Shown here: positions 1-8,569 of the stretch, in pieces
Layout of the letters: each line of letters opens with the position of its first letter
Numbering within the stretch: position 1 is the first letter of the stretch
Source of the DNA: Sphingorhabdus profundilacus
GTDB taxonomy: Bacteria > Pseudomonadota > Alphaproteobacteria > Sphingomonadales > Sphingomonadaceae
Assembly: GCF_009769755.1 (NCBI RefSeq)
Contig: NZ_SDWJ01000001.1
Span: 682,001 to 746,000, forward strand
DNA length: 64,000 nucleotides
Direction: 5' to 3'
Position numbers and translations under genes: made by a program
The notes under the pieces: model-generated
Told to the model about the DNA's origin: nothing
Database searches by the model: none
What the model saw: only the letters and a program-made list of their open reading frames with translations

Positions 1-574
1 TGCTTTCAATCTCGTCGCCAAAAAAATCGAGGCGCAGGCCAAATTCGCTGCCCGCCGGAAACAGGTCGACGATGCTGCCGCGAATGGCAAATTCGCCCGC
101 TTCGGCAACGGTATCGACGCGGAAATAACCATTGGATTGCAGAAGCGAGGCGAGCCGTTCGCGAGTGATCTCCCGTCCTGCCGTCAACCGCTCTCCCGTT
201 TGCCGGATACGGAAGGGCGTCACATATTTCTGGATGACTGCACCGATGGTGGTCAGCACCAACTGCTTTTTGGATGTCGGTTGCTGCAAGGCTTGCAGGG
301 TGGACATACGTTGCGATGTGACCGCGACGGAGGGCGAGGCGCGGTCATAGGGCAGGCAATCCCACGCCGGAAGTTGCAAGATTTCGACTTCGGGCGCAAA
401 AAAGGGAACCGCATCGGCAATGGCGCGCATCGCGCTATCGTCGGGCGCGATGTACAGGGTCCGCGCCTTTGCCGCACGTGTCAGATCGGCAAGCAGCAGC
501 GGCGCGAAGCCCGACGGCACCGACGACAGGGTAAGAGGTGACTTGGCAGTTATGATTTTTTGGATATCGGGCAT
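1..574 (-). CDS. mfd: Mfd transcription-repair coupling factor, N-terminal part (cut by window edge)
   Basis: Mfd is the ATP-driven translocase that removes stalled RNA polymerase from DNA lesions and recruits UvrA. The frame is open from ATG at 574 (complement) to base 1, so only about 191 N-terminal codons are visible; the translocase and UvrA-release parts lie outside. The visible part matches the UvrB-like module of Mfd: a WDCLPYDR motif near residues 71-78 (the usual W-x-x-LPYD signature), a TSQRMSTL stretch after it, and GEFAIRGSIVDLFPAG near residue 170, the family's 'vRGgilDvFp' signature. sdhE lies upstream on the same strand, separated by a palindromic repeat region, and the two could be co-transcribed. 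The identity is from motifs alone. Confidence 0.9.
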   Translation of the reverse strand, partial: MPDIQKIITAKSPLTLSSVPSGFAPLLLADLTRAAKARTLYIAPDDSAMRAIADAVPFFAPEVEILQLPAWDCLPYDRASPSVAVTSQRMSTLQALQQPTSKKQLVLTTIGAVIQKYVTPFRIRQTGERLTAGREITRERLASLLQSNGYFRVDTVAEAGEFAIRGSIVDLFPAGSEFGLRLDFFGDEIES

Positions 575-605
575 GAAAACCTATCGAACCGCATCAATCT
601 GCAAA

Positions 606-845
606 TCAAGCCAGTCGCACATCAGTACGTCACCCTGAACTTGTTTCAGGGTCTTAGTTTCTTGCCACGTTGCAAAATAAGATGCTGAAACAAGTTCAGC
701 ATGACAGCGTAAAGCGGAGGAAATCTCAAGCCGGTCGTTTATCACCACGTCACCCTGAACTTGTTTCAGGGTCTTAGTTTCATGCCACGTGGCAAAATAA
801 GATGCTGAAACAAGTTCAGCATGACGGCGAAAAGCGGGCGACATC
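606..845. repeat. Two tandem 120-bp units, each holding a REP-like palindrome
   Basis: Units 606-725 and 726-845 are near-identical direct repeats with an exact 120-bp period. Each holds a left arm CGTCACCCTGAACTTGTTTC (from 628 and from 748, continuing AGGGTC) and an inverted right arm GATGCTGAAACAAGTTCAGC (681-705 and 801-825, continuing ATGAC), so each unit can fold into a long hairpin. A third copy of the same palindrome lies at 23945-24034. The repeat fills the gap between sdhE and mfd; an apparent reading frame across it (complement 581-1015) is a by-product. The dispersed, hairpin-forming, intergenic nature fits REP/BIME-type elements. Confidence 0.85.
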
Positions 846-1131
846 ATTTCCCAAGCCCTTCCGGCAAGGAGATGAAATCGAGCTGTTGGAGCAGGTCCAT
901 CATCGGCCCTGCCAAGCCGGGGTCGGGTGCTGCGGTTTGCAGGGCCCAGGCCATGATGTCGACATCCTGTTCTTCCAACAACTGTTCGAACCAGGCGAAA
1001 TCCGCCTCGCTCCACTGGGCGTGGTAAGTGTCGAAAAAGCCGCCGACCATGGCGTCCGCCTCTCGCGTGCCACGGTGGTGCGCGCGAAAGTGCAATTTGC
1101 GAAGATAGGGGTCGGCGTCCATCGGGCGCAT
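844..1131 (-). CDS. sdhE: Succinate dehydrogenase flavinylation factor SdhE (DUF339/YgfY)
   Basis: This 95-residue protein has the length and signature of the SdhE/YgfY family, small helical proteins that help attach FAD covalently to SdhA and FrdA. The hallmark RGxRE motif is present (RGTRE, residues 20-24), followed by a tail of helices with the FEQLLEEQDVDIMAW stretch typical of the family. Start ATG is at 1131. It diverges from recG (39 bases between starts) and lies upstream of mfd on the same strand, with the 120-bp palindrome tandem starting at its 3' end; the last codons overlap the repeat's end by two bases. Function is by family; no succinate dehydrogenase genes lie nearby. Confidence 0.85.
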   Translation of the reverse strand: MRPMDADPYLRKLHFRAHHRGTREADAMVGGFFDTYHAQWSEADFAWFEQLLEEQDVDIMAWALQTAAPDPGLAGPMMDLLQQLDFISLPEGLGK

Positions 1132-1170
1132 CCTTTATGCTTGTGCTTTTATGAGAGTTTCCGGTTATAG

Positions 1171-3243
1171 ATGGCCCTAGCCATGCGTCCAGATATTCTC
1201 AATCCGTTATTTGCAGAAGTGCGCGCGATGAAAGGCGTTGGACCGGGGCTGGCCAAACCGCTTGAGAGACTGGCTTTGGTGCGGATCAAGGATGTGCTGT
1301 ACCATTTTCCCGCAAGCTGGACCTACCGCAAGGCTGTCCAGCGGCTCGATGTTGCGGATGTCGGGTGCAACATCATTCTCGCCGTCACGGTCATGGACCA
1401 CCGCAGCAGCGGCAGCGCACGGGCGCCGCTGCGAATCTATGCCGCGGATGCGGAGGGCAATTATATCACATTGACCTTCTTTGGCCGCAATGGAGGATGG
1501 GCGCGCAAGCAGTTGCCGGTGGGGGAGGCGCGGATCATCTCCGGCAAGCTCGACCGTTATGGCGATGAATTGCAGATGGTGCATCCCGACCATATCGTTG
1601 CCGTGGGAGAGGCTGGCGCCCCCGGCCTCGCCGAACCGGTCTATCCGCTGTCGGAAGGGTTGACGAACAGGCGGATGGGGCAGCTTGCGTCGGCGGCGCT
1701 TGAGCATTTGCCGGACCTGCCCGAATGGATCGAGCCGAGCTTGCTGACGGCGCGCAATTGGGCGGGGTGGAACGCCGCATTGCATCAGGTCCACCACAAG
1801 GATGATGCGGCAAACCGGGACCGGCTGGCCTATGATGAGCTGTTTTCCAACCAGCTCGCCATGCGGTTGGTGCGGGCGGCGATGGACCAGCGCAAGGCGG
1901 TGCCGATTTCGGGCACCGGGGCGTTGGTGGACAGGCTGCAACTGCCCTTTGCACTGACCGGCGCGCAGCAGCGGGTGATTGCAGAGATTGAGGGCGATAT
2001 TGCCCAATCGCGCCCGATGCTGCGGCTGTTGCAGGGCGATGTCGGCGCGGGCAAGACGATGGTCGCGCTGCGTGCGTTGCTGCGTGCGGTGGAAGCCGGG
2101 ATGCAGGGCGCGATGCTTGCCCCGACCGAAATATTGGCGCGGCAGCATTTTGCGGGCTTGCAGAAATTGCTGGCGGGGCTACCCGTTAATATCGCCATCC
2201 TGACCGGCCGCGAGAAGGGCAAGCTGCGTGAGGCGACGTTGATGGGGCTGGCCGATGGCAGCATCCATATTTTGGTCGGCACCCATGCGATATTCCAAGA
2301 GGCGGTGACCTATAAGGCGCTCGCCCTCGCGGTGATTGATGAACAGCACCGCTTTGGCGTGTCGCAGCGGCTGATGCTGTCGCGCAAGGGCAGGGGGGTG
2401 CCGCATCTGCTGGTGATGACCGCGACGCCGATCCCGCGCAGCCTTGCACTTGCGGCTTATGGCGAAATGGATTCCTCGCAAATTGACGAGCTGCCACCGG
2501 GGCGGACGCCGGTGGAGACACGGGTGATCTCGCAAGAGCGTCTGCCCGAGATTGTCGACGGCGTGGCGCGGCATCTTTCGGCGGGCAAGCAGGCTTTCTG
2601 GGTCTGTCCGCTGGTCGAGGAAAGCGAGAATAGCGACCTTGCCGCCGCCGAACAGCGTGCCGAAATGCTCCGGCTGCGCTTTGGCGAGCAGGTGGCGGTC
2701 GTGCATGGGCGGATGAAGGGGGCGGAAAAGGATGCTGTCATGGAACGCTTCATCCGTGGCGAAACCCGGCTGCTGGTGGCGACCACGGTAATCGAGGTCG
2801 GGGTCGATGTGCCCAATGCCAGCCTGATGATCGTCGAAGCCGCCGACCGCTTCGGCCTTGCCCAGTTGCACCAGTTGCGCGGGCGGGTCGGTCGCGGGGC
2901 CGAGAAGTCGGTCTGCCTGCTGATCCGCAGCGCCCAGATTGGCGAGACGGCGCGGGCGCGGCTGGCGTTGATGCGCGAGACAAACGACGGCTTCCGCATC
3001 GCCGAGGAGGATTTGAAACTGCGCGGGGCAGGCGAGTTGCTGGGGACGCGGCAGTCGGGCGACAGTCCGTTCCGCGTCGCAACGCCCGAACAGGTGCGCG
3101 CATTGATCAGCGTGGCGGCCGATGACGCGCGGCTTTTGCTGGACCGCGACGGCGGACTGGCGGGCCCACGCGGGGAGGCGGCGCGTCTATGTCTTTATCT
3201 GTTTGAACGGGACGCCGGTATCGCGACCCTGCGCGGCGGATAG
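1171..3243 (+). CDS. recG: ATP-dependent DNA helicase RecG
   Basis: RecG remodels stalled replication forks and branched recombination intermediates. The 690-residue length fits the family. In order: an N-terminal wedge/OB region that opens with the KGVGP motif and has YHFP near residue 47; a Walker A box GDVGAGKT (about residue 290); DEQHRFGV (about 390, the DEQH-type motif II of RecG); TATPIPRS (about 417); and the helicase C-terminal motifs with RGRVGRG (about 570). ATG 1171 is used; ATG 1183 is an alternative that loses four residues. Neither has a convincing ribosome binding site. It is transcribed divergently from sdhE. Confidence 0.95.
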   Translation: MALAMRPDILNPLFAEVRAMKGVGPGLAKPLERLALVRIKDVLYHFPASWTYRKAVQRLDVADVGCNIILAVTVMDHRSSGSARAPLRIYAADAEGNYITLTFFGRNGGWARKQLPVGEARIISGKLDRYGDELQMVHPDHIVAVGEAGAPGLAEPVYPLSEGLTNRRMGQLASAALEHLPDLPEWIEPSLLTARNWAGWNAALHQVHHKDDAANRDRLAYDELFSNQLAMRLVRAAMDQRKAVPISGTGALVDRLQLPFALTGAQQRVIAEIEGDIAQSRPMLRLLQGDVGAGKTMVALRALLRAVEAGMQGAMLAPTEILARQHFAGLQKLLAGLPVNIAILTGREKGKLREATLMGLADGSIHILVGTHAIFQEAVTYKALALAVIDEQHRFGVSQRLMLSRKGRGVPHLLVMTATPIPRSLALAAYGEMDSSQIDELPPGRTPVETRVISQERLPEIVDGVARHLSAGKQAFWVCPLVEESENSDLAAAEQRAEMLRLRFGEQVAVVHGRMKGAEKDAVMERFIRGETRLLVATTVIEVGVDVPNASLMIVEAADRFGLAQLHQLRGRVGRGAEKSVCLLIRSAQIGETARARLALMRETNDGFRIAEEDLKLRGAGELLGTRQSGDSPFRVATPEQVRALISVAADDARLLLDRDGGLAGPRGEAARLCLYLFERDAGIATLRGG

Positions 3244-3244
3244 C

Positions 3245-3568
3245 TTAGCGCAATTTGGGGCTTACATGCTCCAGCAATGCAAGGAAATCGGGCAGGCGAA
3301 CCACGCGCTCGAACTGGAATCCGGCACGGTTTTCCACGGTCCAGATCACCAACGCTTCCAACCGGCCAACGACGGGCAAGCGCAATTCCACGCGGTCACC
3401 ACGTTCGAACACCATATTGTCGTCGATCATGAAGCCATGCGCCGACACGTTGACGATGTGGATCGTCTGGTCGCCATGAAACTTGCTTTCCGCAATCACC
3501 TTGTGGTTCGCCCGATGGCGAGCCGCCCGGCGTAAATCCATTTCGGTATTCGGTGCGGGTTGCGCCAT
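3245..3568 (-). CDS. PilZ-domain protein
   Basis: A 107-residue stand-alone PilZ domain. PilZ domains bind cyclic di-GMP through an RxxxR motif and a D/NxSxxG motif. Here an arginine-rich RRAARHR stretch is at residues 13-19 and NVSAHG at 40-45, both in the right order and spacing; the rest alternates short beta strands as expected. It is convergent with recG, whose stop lies one base away from its own. No c-di-GMP synthase or phosphodiesterase is near, so the output process cannot be read from context. ATG at 3568. Confidence 0.75.
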   Translation of the reverse strand: MAQPAPNTEMDLRRAARHRANHKVIAESKFHGDQTIHIVNVSAHGFMIDDNMVFERGDRVELRLPVVGRLEALVIWTVENRAGFQFERVVRLPDFLALLEHVSPKLR

Positions 3569-3665
3569 AAATTACGACCTTTGTTTTGCCATCAATGGCT
3601 TGGTTATGGTGGTAATTTACAAATAAATGGTAAAATAATCCTTTAACGGTGTTTACCGAGAAAAC

Positions 3666-4892
3666 TTAGGAAAAGCGCAAAATTCCGTGCTTTTTCTTTC
3701 CTGCCGACAATTTGATTTCATCCGAACCGGATGGAATCATTATGTTTTCGTCCGAAACGGCCTCACCATTGATCCGCGCGCCGCCGCCCTCGATCAACCG
3801 CCGGGCTTCCTTTTTGGACGTGACAAAGTTCAATCCGACCAACGCATCAAGGATCGAGATCGCGCCTTCGGCCTCAAACACCGGCAGATTTCCGCCGGTC
3901 GCACCCTCTTCAAAGGTCTTGCGCGCCGTCTCTTCCGCCAGCTTTGCAGCATCTGCGCCACGGCACATTTCGGTCGCCGCATTGGCCAGTGCAATCTTCG
4001 CCGCGTTGATTTCCGCGCCTTCCAGTTGCTCCAGCCGTTCGATTTCATCAAGCGGCACATCGGTGAACAACCGCAGAAAGCGGCCCACATCGCGGTCATC
4101 GGTGTTGCGCCAGAATTGCCAATAATCATAGGCAGTCAACTGGTCTTCGTGCAGCCAAACGGCGCCCGACATCGTCTTACCCATCTTGCCACCGTCCGCC
4201 GTAGTAATCAGCGGGGTCGTGACACCATAAACCTCGGTACCGTCCATGCGGCGGGCAAGTTCGATGCCGTTGACGATATTGCCCCATTGATCGGACCCGC
4301 CCATTTGCAGGCGGCACGCGGCACGGCGTGACAATTCCATAAAGTCATAGGCCTGCAAAATCATATAGTTGAATTCAAGGAAAGAGAGCGACTGTTCGCG
4401 ATCCAGACGCAGCTTGACCGAATCAAAGCTGAGCATCCGATTGATCGAAAAATGCTGCCCGACTTCACGCAGGAAGGGGATATATTCGAGGGCGTCGAGC
4501 CACTCGCTGTTATCGAGCATAACCGCATCCGTCGGTCCGTTCCCGAAGGTCAGGAAGCGTTCGAAAATCCGCCTAATCGAAGCGCAATTTTCCTGAATAA
4601 CCTCATTGGTCAGCAATTTGCGGGCTTCATCCTTGAAACTGGGGTCGCCAATCTTGCCGGTGCCACCGCCCATCAGGACGATCGGTTTGTGCCCCGCCTG
4701 TTGCAGACGGCGCAGTAGCATGATCTGCACAAGACTGCCGACATGAAGCGATGGCGCAGTCGGATCGAAGCCGATATAGCCCGGTACGACTTCTTTGGTC
4801 GCCAAGGCATCAAGCCCTGCGGCATCGGTTGCCTGGTGAATGTAGCCACGCTCATCAAGCAGGCGGAGGAGGTCGGATTTGTAAGCAGTCAT
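3666..4892 (-). CDS. tyrS: Tyrosyl-tRNA synthetase
   Basis: Class I aminoacyl-tRNA synthetase that charges tRNA-Tyr. The catalytic HIGH motif is HVGS (residues 50-53, after [10 protein letters not shown]) and the KMSKS loop is KMGKT (about residues 234-238), a variant common in bacterial TyrRS. A C-terminal S4-like RNA-binding segment ([20 protein letters not shown] region) closes the protein. A longer frame opens at 4973, but ATG 4892 gives the standard N-terminus MTAYKSDLL and avoids overlap with the divergent gene at 4925. Predicted length is 408 residues. Confidence 0.93.
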   Translation of the reverse strand: MTAYKSDLLRLLDERGYIHQATDAAGLDALATKEVVPGYIGFDPTAPSLHVGSLVQIMLLRRLQQAGHKPIVLMGGGTGKIGDPSFKDEARKLLTNEVIQENCASIRRIFERFLTFGNGPTDAVMLDNSEWLDALEYIPFLREVGQHFSINRMLSFDSVKLRLDREQSLSFLEFNYMILQAYDFMELSRRAACRLQMGGSDQWGNIVNGIELARRMDGTEVYGVTTPLITTADGGKMGKTMSGAVWLHEDQLTAYDYWQFWRNTDDRDVGRFLRLFTDVPLDEIERLEQLEGAEINAAKIALANAATEMCRGADAAKLAEETARKTFEEGATGGNLPVFEAEGAISILDALVGLNFVTSKKEARRLIEGGGARINGEAVSDENIMIPSGSDEIKLSAGKKKHGILRFS

Positions 4893-4924
4893 AACGCGGC
4901 AGCGCCTAGCATGGAGTTTCGAGA

Positions 4925-5485
4925 TTGGCCAATATTTCGATAGAGGATATCGCGCTACGCTGTCACCCGGCAACCCCGCCCTTCATGGCCGACAATATCC
5001 AAGTTGCGATGACGCGGCAGGGCTCAGGTGCGCTATGGCTGCGTTATCATATCGATTGCGATCTGAATTCATTGGAAATTCCGGACACATTGGCCCCGAT
5101 GCGGACCGATGAATTATGGAAAACCACCTGTTGCGAATTGTTCGTGCGACGGGAAACCGGCGATGCGTATCTGGAGTATAATTTTTCGCCGTCCAGCCAA
5201 TGGGCGGCTTATCATTTTGGTGGATATCGTTCGGGCATGACCGAATTGATGACCTATCGTCCGCAAATTTATGGCGATGCCAGCGAAACCCATTTCGCGT
5301 TGGAGGCGGAACTCCAATTGCCGGATGAATGGCGCGAAGGGCCGTTGTGGATCGGCCTGACCGCAGTGATTGCGGAAACCGGCGATACCACATCCTATTG
5401 GGCCTTGACGCATCCCGATGGAAAGCCTGATTTTCATCATAGGGATTGCTTTGCGCTTTATCTGGAGGCACCAAGCGCGGCATGA
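4925..5485 (+). CDS. DOMON-like domain protein coupled to NamZ
   Basis: A protein of about 186 residues, soluble, without signal peptide. The sequence LWYRCELFVRR-like core (visible as [14 protein letters not shown]) followed by [17 protein letters not shown] and [10 protein letters not shown] resembles the DOMON-like family that annotators describe as MurB-associated; this is recollection of the family, not a search result. The start is uncertain: TTG 4925 gives a longer N-terminus, ATG 4985 a product shorter by 20 residues. Its stop overlaps the ATG of the NamZ gene in an ATGA arrangement, which indicates translational coupling and a shared role, possibly carbohydrate or cell-wall fragment handling. 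Confidence 0.6.
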   Translation: MANISIEDIALRCHPATPPFMADNIQVAMTRQGSGALWLRYHIDCDLNSLEIPDTLAPMRTDELWKTTCCELFVRRETGDAYLEYNFSPSSQWAAYHFGGYRSGMTELMTYRPQIYGDASETHFALEAELQLPDEWREGPLWIGLTAVIAETGDTTSYWALTHPDGKPDFHHRDCFALYLEAPSAA

Positions 5486-6681
5486 AATTTGGAATAGATC
5501 GCCTGCTCACCGAGCCTTCGCTGCGTGCACCGTTACAGGGCAAGCGCATCGCGCTACTCGCCCATCCCGCCTCAGTCACATCGGACCTGACACATAGCTT
5601 CGATGCGCTTGCGGCGTTGGATGATATTAACATTACTGCCGCGTTCGGGCCGCAGCATGGTCTGCGCGGCGACAAGCAGGACAATATGATGGAATCGCCC
5701 GATTTCACCGATCCTGTACACGGCGTGCCGGTGTTCAGTCTCTACGGCGAAGTGCGCCGTCCCACCGCACAATCGATGGGCACATTCGATGTCATATTGA
5801 TCGACATGCAGGATCTGGGCTGCCGTATCTATACCTTCATCACGACGCTGCTTTATATGCTGGAAGCTGCGGCCGAGCATGGCAAATCGGTCTGGGTTCT
5901 CGACCGCCCCAATCCGGCCGGACGGCCCGTTGAAGGGCTGACGCTTTTGCCCGGATGGGAAAGTTTCGTCGGTGCGGGGCCAATCCCGATGCGCCACGGC
6001 CTGACCTTGGGCGAGCTGGGCCGATGGTTTATCGATCATTATAAAATCGATGTCGATTATCATGTCGTCCCGATGGAGGGGTATCATCCCGATGACGCCC
6101 CCGGCTTTGGCTGGCCAGCCGACAGGCTCTGGATCAACCCGAGCCCCAATGCGCCCAATATCAACATGGCGCGCGCCTATGCAGGGACCGTGATGCTGGA
6201 GGGCACGACTTTGTCGGAGGGACGCGGCACCACGCGGCCCCTGGAAATATTCGGCGCACCCGACATCGACGCCCGCGCTGTCATCGCCGAAATGCGCCGC
6301 TTTGCGCCGCAATGGCTGACCGGCTGCACGTTACGCGAAATATGGTTTGAACCGACTTTCCACAAACATGTCCACAGCCTGTGCCACGGCGTGCACATCC
6401 ATGCCGAAGGGGCGTCGTATGATCATCAGGCGTTTCAGCCTTGGCGCATACAGGCGCTGGCGTTCAAGGCGATCCGGGGGTTGTATCCCAATTATGACCT
6501 GTGGCGGGATTTTCCCTATGAATATGAATTGGGGAAGCTGGCGATTGATGTGATCAACGGCGGGACCGGTTTGCGGGAGTGGGTCGATCTTGAAGGTTCT
6601 ACTGCGGACGATCTGGATGCGGTTTGCGGGTCGGATGAGGCGGCTTGGGTTGAGGATCGGGCTGGGTGTTTGATTTACTGA
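5482..6681 (+). CDS. DUF1343 / NamZ-like exo-beta-N-acetylmuramidase
   Basis: About 399 residues with the conserved landmarks of the DUF1343 family: GPQHGLRGDKQD near residue 53, a DLQD-like MQDLGCRIYTF, LDRPNPAGRPVEG, and GTTLSEGRGTTRPLE(I)FGAP in the C-terminal half. Members characterised as NamZ remove terminal MurNAc from peptidoglycan-derived disaccharides. No signal peptide is visible ([14 protein letters not shown]), so it should act in the cytoplasm on imported muropeptide sugars, unlike the secreted Bacillus enzyme. ATG 5482 overlaps the upstream DOMON gene stop by four bases. A longer in-frame start at 5446 lies inside that gene and is less likely. Confidence 0.8.
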   Translation: MKFGIDRLLTEPSLRAPLQGKRIALLAHPASVTSDLTHSFDALAALDDINITAAFGPQHGLRGDKQDNMMESPDFTDPVHGVPVFSLYGEVRRPTAQSMGTFDVILIDMQDLGCRIYTFITTLLYMLEAAAEHGKSVWVLDRPNPAGRPVEGLTLLPGWESFVGAGPIPMRHGLTLGELGRWFIDHYKIDVDYHVVPMEGYHPDDAPGFGWPADRLWINPSPNAPNINMARAYAGTVMLEGTTLSEGRGTTRPLEIFGAPDIDARAVIAEMRRFAPQWLTGCTLREIWFEPTFHKHVHSLCHGVHIHAEGASYDHQAFQPWRIQALAFKAIRGLYPNYDLWRDFPYEYELGKLAIDVINGGTGLREWVDLEGSTADDLDAVCGSDEAAWVEDRAGCLIY

Positions 6682-6688
6682 GGTGGGA

Positions 6689-7257
6689 TTTTTTTCGCTA
6701 GAAGGAAGAAGGCGAAAAGGAAGAAGGCGGCGGCAATTGCATTATCTGCTGCTGTAAACTCGCCGTACGCCATGCCGATACATTTCAGAGCCGAAATTTA
6801 TAACAAGTCCCATGGGCTGATTTAGGAGTTTAACATATGTTTGCGTTTGGCGAATGTGAACGCCCAACAATTTCTCCAAAGCCTTTAATTCCAGGACGAG
6901 CCAGTCATTGACGAAGAGATCAACCCGATCAGCGTTGGCAAAATCCAAACCATCAATTCTAACATCAACTGGCATTTGCCGGACAACTTTCAAGCCTTGG
7001 CGTTTCAATCGCGCTGCCAAAACAGTTTCATAAACGGATTCAAGCAATCCCGGTCCGATTTCCTTATGCAGATGATAGCCCGCATCAATTACGGCTGCCA
7101 AGTGATCCTCTTGCGATTTCTTTAACAAAACAAATCTCGTGTAAAACGTCGCATGTACGGACTCGCACAAAACCGACCGCCAATCAACACAATGATTTGT
7201 AAGTATTAAACTGCCGTCTTCTTCCTTTTTGTCTTTTTCCTTCTAGCGAAAAATAAA
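6689..7257. mobile_element. GxxExxY cassette bounded by a GA-rich inverted repeat
   Basis: The left arm (about 6691-6733, TTTTTCGCTAGAAGGAAGAA, then GGCGAAAAGGAAGAAGGCGG) and the right arm (about 7212-7255, whose complement reads TTTTTCGCTAGAAGGAAAAA, then GACAAAAAGGAAGAAGACGG) form an inverted repeat with roughly 33 of 38 aligned positions identical beyond the T run. Only one gene, a GxxExxY protein, lies between the arms. A shorter, gene-less relative with the same TTTTTCG...AGAAGGA edge lies at 30748-30856. The arrangement suggests a mobile or formerly mobile cassette; I see no transposase and could not identify a target-site duplication. Confidence 0.5.
6742..7170 (-). CDS. GxxExxY protein (PDDEXK_3-type nuclease-like fold)
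   Basis: A protein of up to 142 residues carrying the defining motif GLLESVY (G41, E44, Y47), preceded by the typical HKEIGPG helix end. Further on, D84 in RVDLFV and E94-x-K96 in LVLELKAL make a D...ExK pattern, consistent with the PD-(D/E)XK nuclease-like fold to which this family has been assigned. No biochemical role is established. The longest frame opens at TTG 7170; no ATG is available before the core, so the exact start is uncertain. The stop lies only a few bases from the left GA-rich inverted-repeat arm. Codon use looks more AT-rich than in neighbours such as the NamZ gene. Confidence 0.75.
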   Translation of the reverse strand: MCESVHATFYTRFVLLKKSQEDHLAAVIDAGYHLHKEIGPGLLESVYETVLAARLKRQGLKVVRQMPVDVRIDGLDFANADRVDLFVNDWLVLELKALEKLLGVHIRQTQTYVKLLNQPMGLVINFGSEMYRHGVRRVYSSR

Positions 7258-7291
7258 AGCAGCGAAAAAAACTGTCAGCAGCAAAGCCCGC

Positions 7292-8476
7292 TCAATGCCC
7301 ATGCTTCCGGCTCAACTCCCGCATAGCATCATCCAGCCCCTCCAGCGTCAGCGGATACATCCGGTCGTTGATCACTTCCTTGATGATCTTGGTCGATTGC
7401 GAATAGCCCCACTGCTTTTCGGGCACGGGGTTCAGCCACACAGTGGCGGGGTAGGTGTTGCTGATCCGGTGGAGCCAGACCGCGCCCGATTCCTCGTTGA
7501 AATGTTCGACCGAGCCTCCCGGATGCGTGATTTCATAAGGGCTCATCGATGCATCGCCGACCAAGACGACTTTATAATCATGCGGGAATTTGTGCAGAAC
7601 GTCCCAGGTCGGTGTGCGCTCCGCGAAACGGCGCTTATTGTCTTTCCACAGTCCTTCATAGGGGCAGTTGTGGAAGTAGAAAAATTCCAAATTTTTGAAC
7701 TCGCTCGTGGCCGCACTGAATAATTCTTCACATAATTTGATGAAGGGGTCCATGGACCCGCCGACATCCAGCAACAGGAGCACCTTGATCGCATTGCGCC
7801 GTTCGGGCCGCATCTGGATATCCAGCCAGCCTTTACGTGCCGTGCCATTGATGGTGCCGTCGATATCCAGCTCTTCGGCTGCGCCATCGCGCGCAAAGCG
7901 GCGCAGGCGGCGCATGGCAATCTTGATGTTACGGGTGCCGAGTTCACGGGTGTGGTCGAGATTCTGGAATTCGCGCTTTTCCCAGACTTTGACCGCGCGT
8001 TTATGCTTTGATTCTCCACCGATGCGGACGCCTTCGGGATTGTAACCGGAATTGCCATAGGGCGATGTGCCGCCGGTACCGATCCATTTGCTGCCGCCCT
8101 GATGTCGCTTTTCCTGCTCTTCGAGCCGTTTTTTCAGCGTATCCATCAGCTCGTCCCAACTGCCCATCTTTTCGATTTTGGCCATTTCCTCGGGCGACAG
8201 ATATTTTTCGGCAATCGCCTTTAGCCAATCGGATGGGACATCAATGGGATTCTGACCATATTCGGTAAAGATGCCTTTGAACACTTTGCCGAAAACCTGG
8301 TCGAACCGGTCAAGCAGCGCCTCGTCCTTTACCAATGTGGTGCGGGCAAGATAATAGAATTCCTCGGGATTCTGGGCGATAACGTCCGCTTCAAGCGCTT
8401 CCAGCAGGGCGAGATGTTCCTTGAGCGATGCGGATATTCCCGCGGTACGCAATTCGTCCATGAATGAAAAAAACAC
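7292..8476 (-). CDS. VWA-domain (CoxE-like) protein
   Basis: A 394-residue cytoplasmic protein that ends in a von Willebrand A domain. The metal-ion-dependent adhesion site is LLDVGGSMD (about residue 237, the DxGxS motif), followed later by VVLVGDASMSPYE. The N-terminal half is charged and contains a conserved-looking DHTRELGTRNIKIAMRRLRRFAR stretch, as in proteins that partner MoxR-type AAA ATPases. Such a MoxR gene lies at 10021-10869 on the same strand, separated by a chemoreceptor gene on the other strand. GTG 8476 with upstream AGGG is preferred since it keeps the family-like N-terminus MFFSFMDELR; ATG 8461 is the alternative. Confidence 0.8.
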   Translation of the reverse strand: MFFSFMDELRTAGISASLKEHLALLEALEADVIAQNPEEFYYLARTTLVKDEALLDRFDQVFGKVFKGIFTEYGQNPIDVPSDWLKAIAEKYLSPEEMAKIEKMGSWDELMDTLKKRLEEQEKRHQGGSKWIGTGGTSPYGNSGYNPEGVRIGGESKHKRAVKVWEKREFQNLDHTRELGTRNIKIAMRRLRRFARDGAAEELDIDGTINGTARKGWLDIQMRPERRNAIKVLLLLDVGGSMDPFIKLCEELFSAATSEFKNLEFFYFHNCPYEGLWKDNKRRFAERTPTWDVLHKFPHDYKVVLVGDASMSPYEITHPGGSVEHFNEESGAVWLHRISNTYPATVWLNPVPEKQWGYSQSTKIIKEVINDRMYPLTLEGLDDAMRELSRKHGH

Positions 8477-8569
8477 CGGCTCTGCCCTTACAAATATGTG
8501 GCGTTAGCTTGTGCCGACTTGGGCGGTGTCCGTCAACCTAACAGGGTTAACTAAGCGATAACCATAAGG

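Noticed and set aside
581-1015. Open frame on the complement across the tandem repeat
   Set aside because: It is a by-product of the two palindromic units; its protein contains a duplicated HAELVSASYFATW-type stretch from the repeat and overlaps sdhE in another frame.
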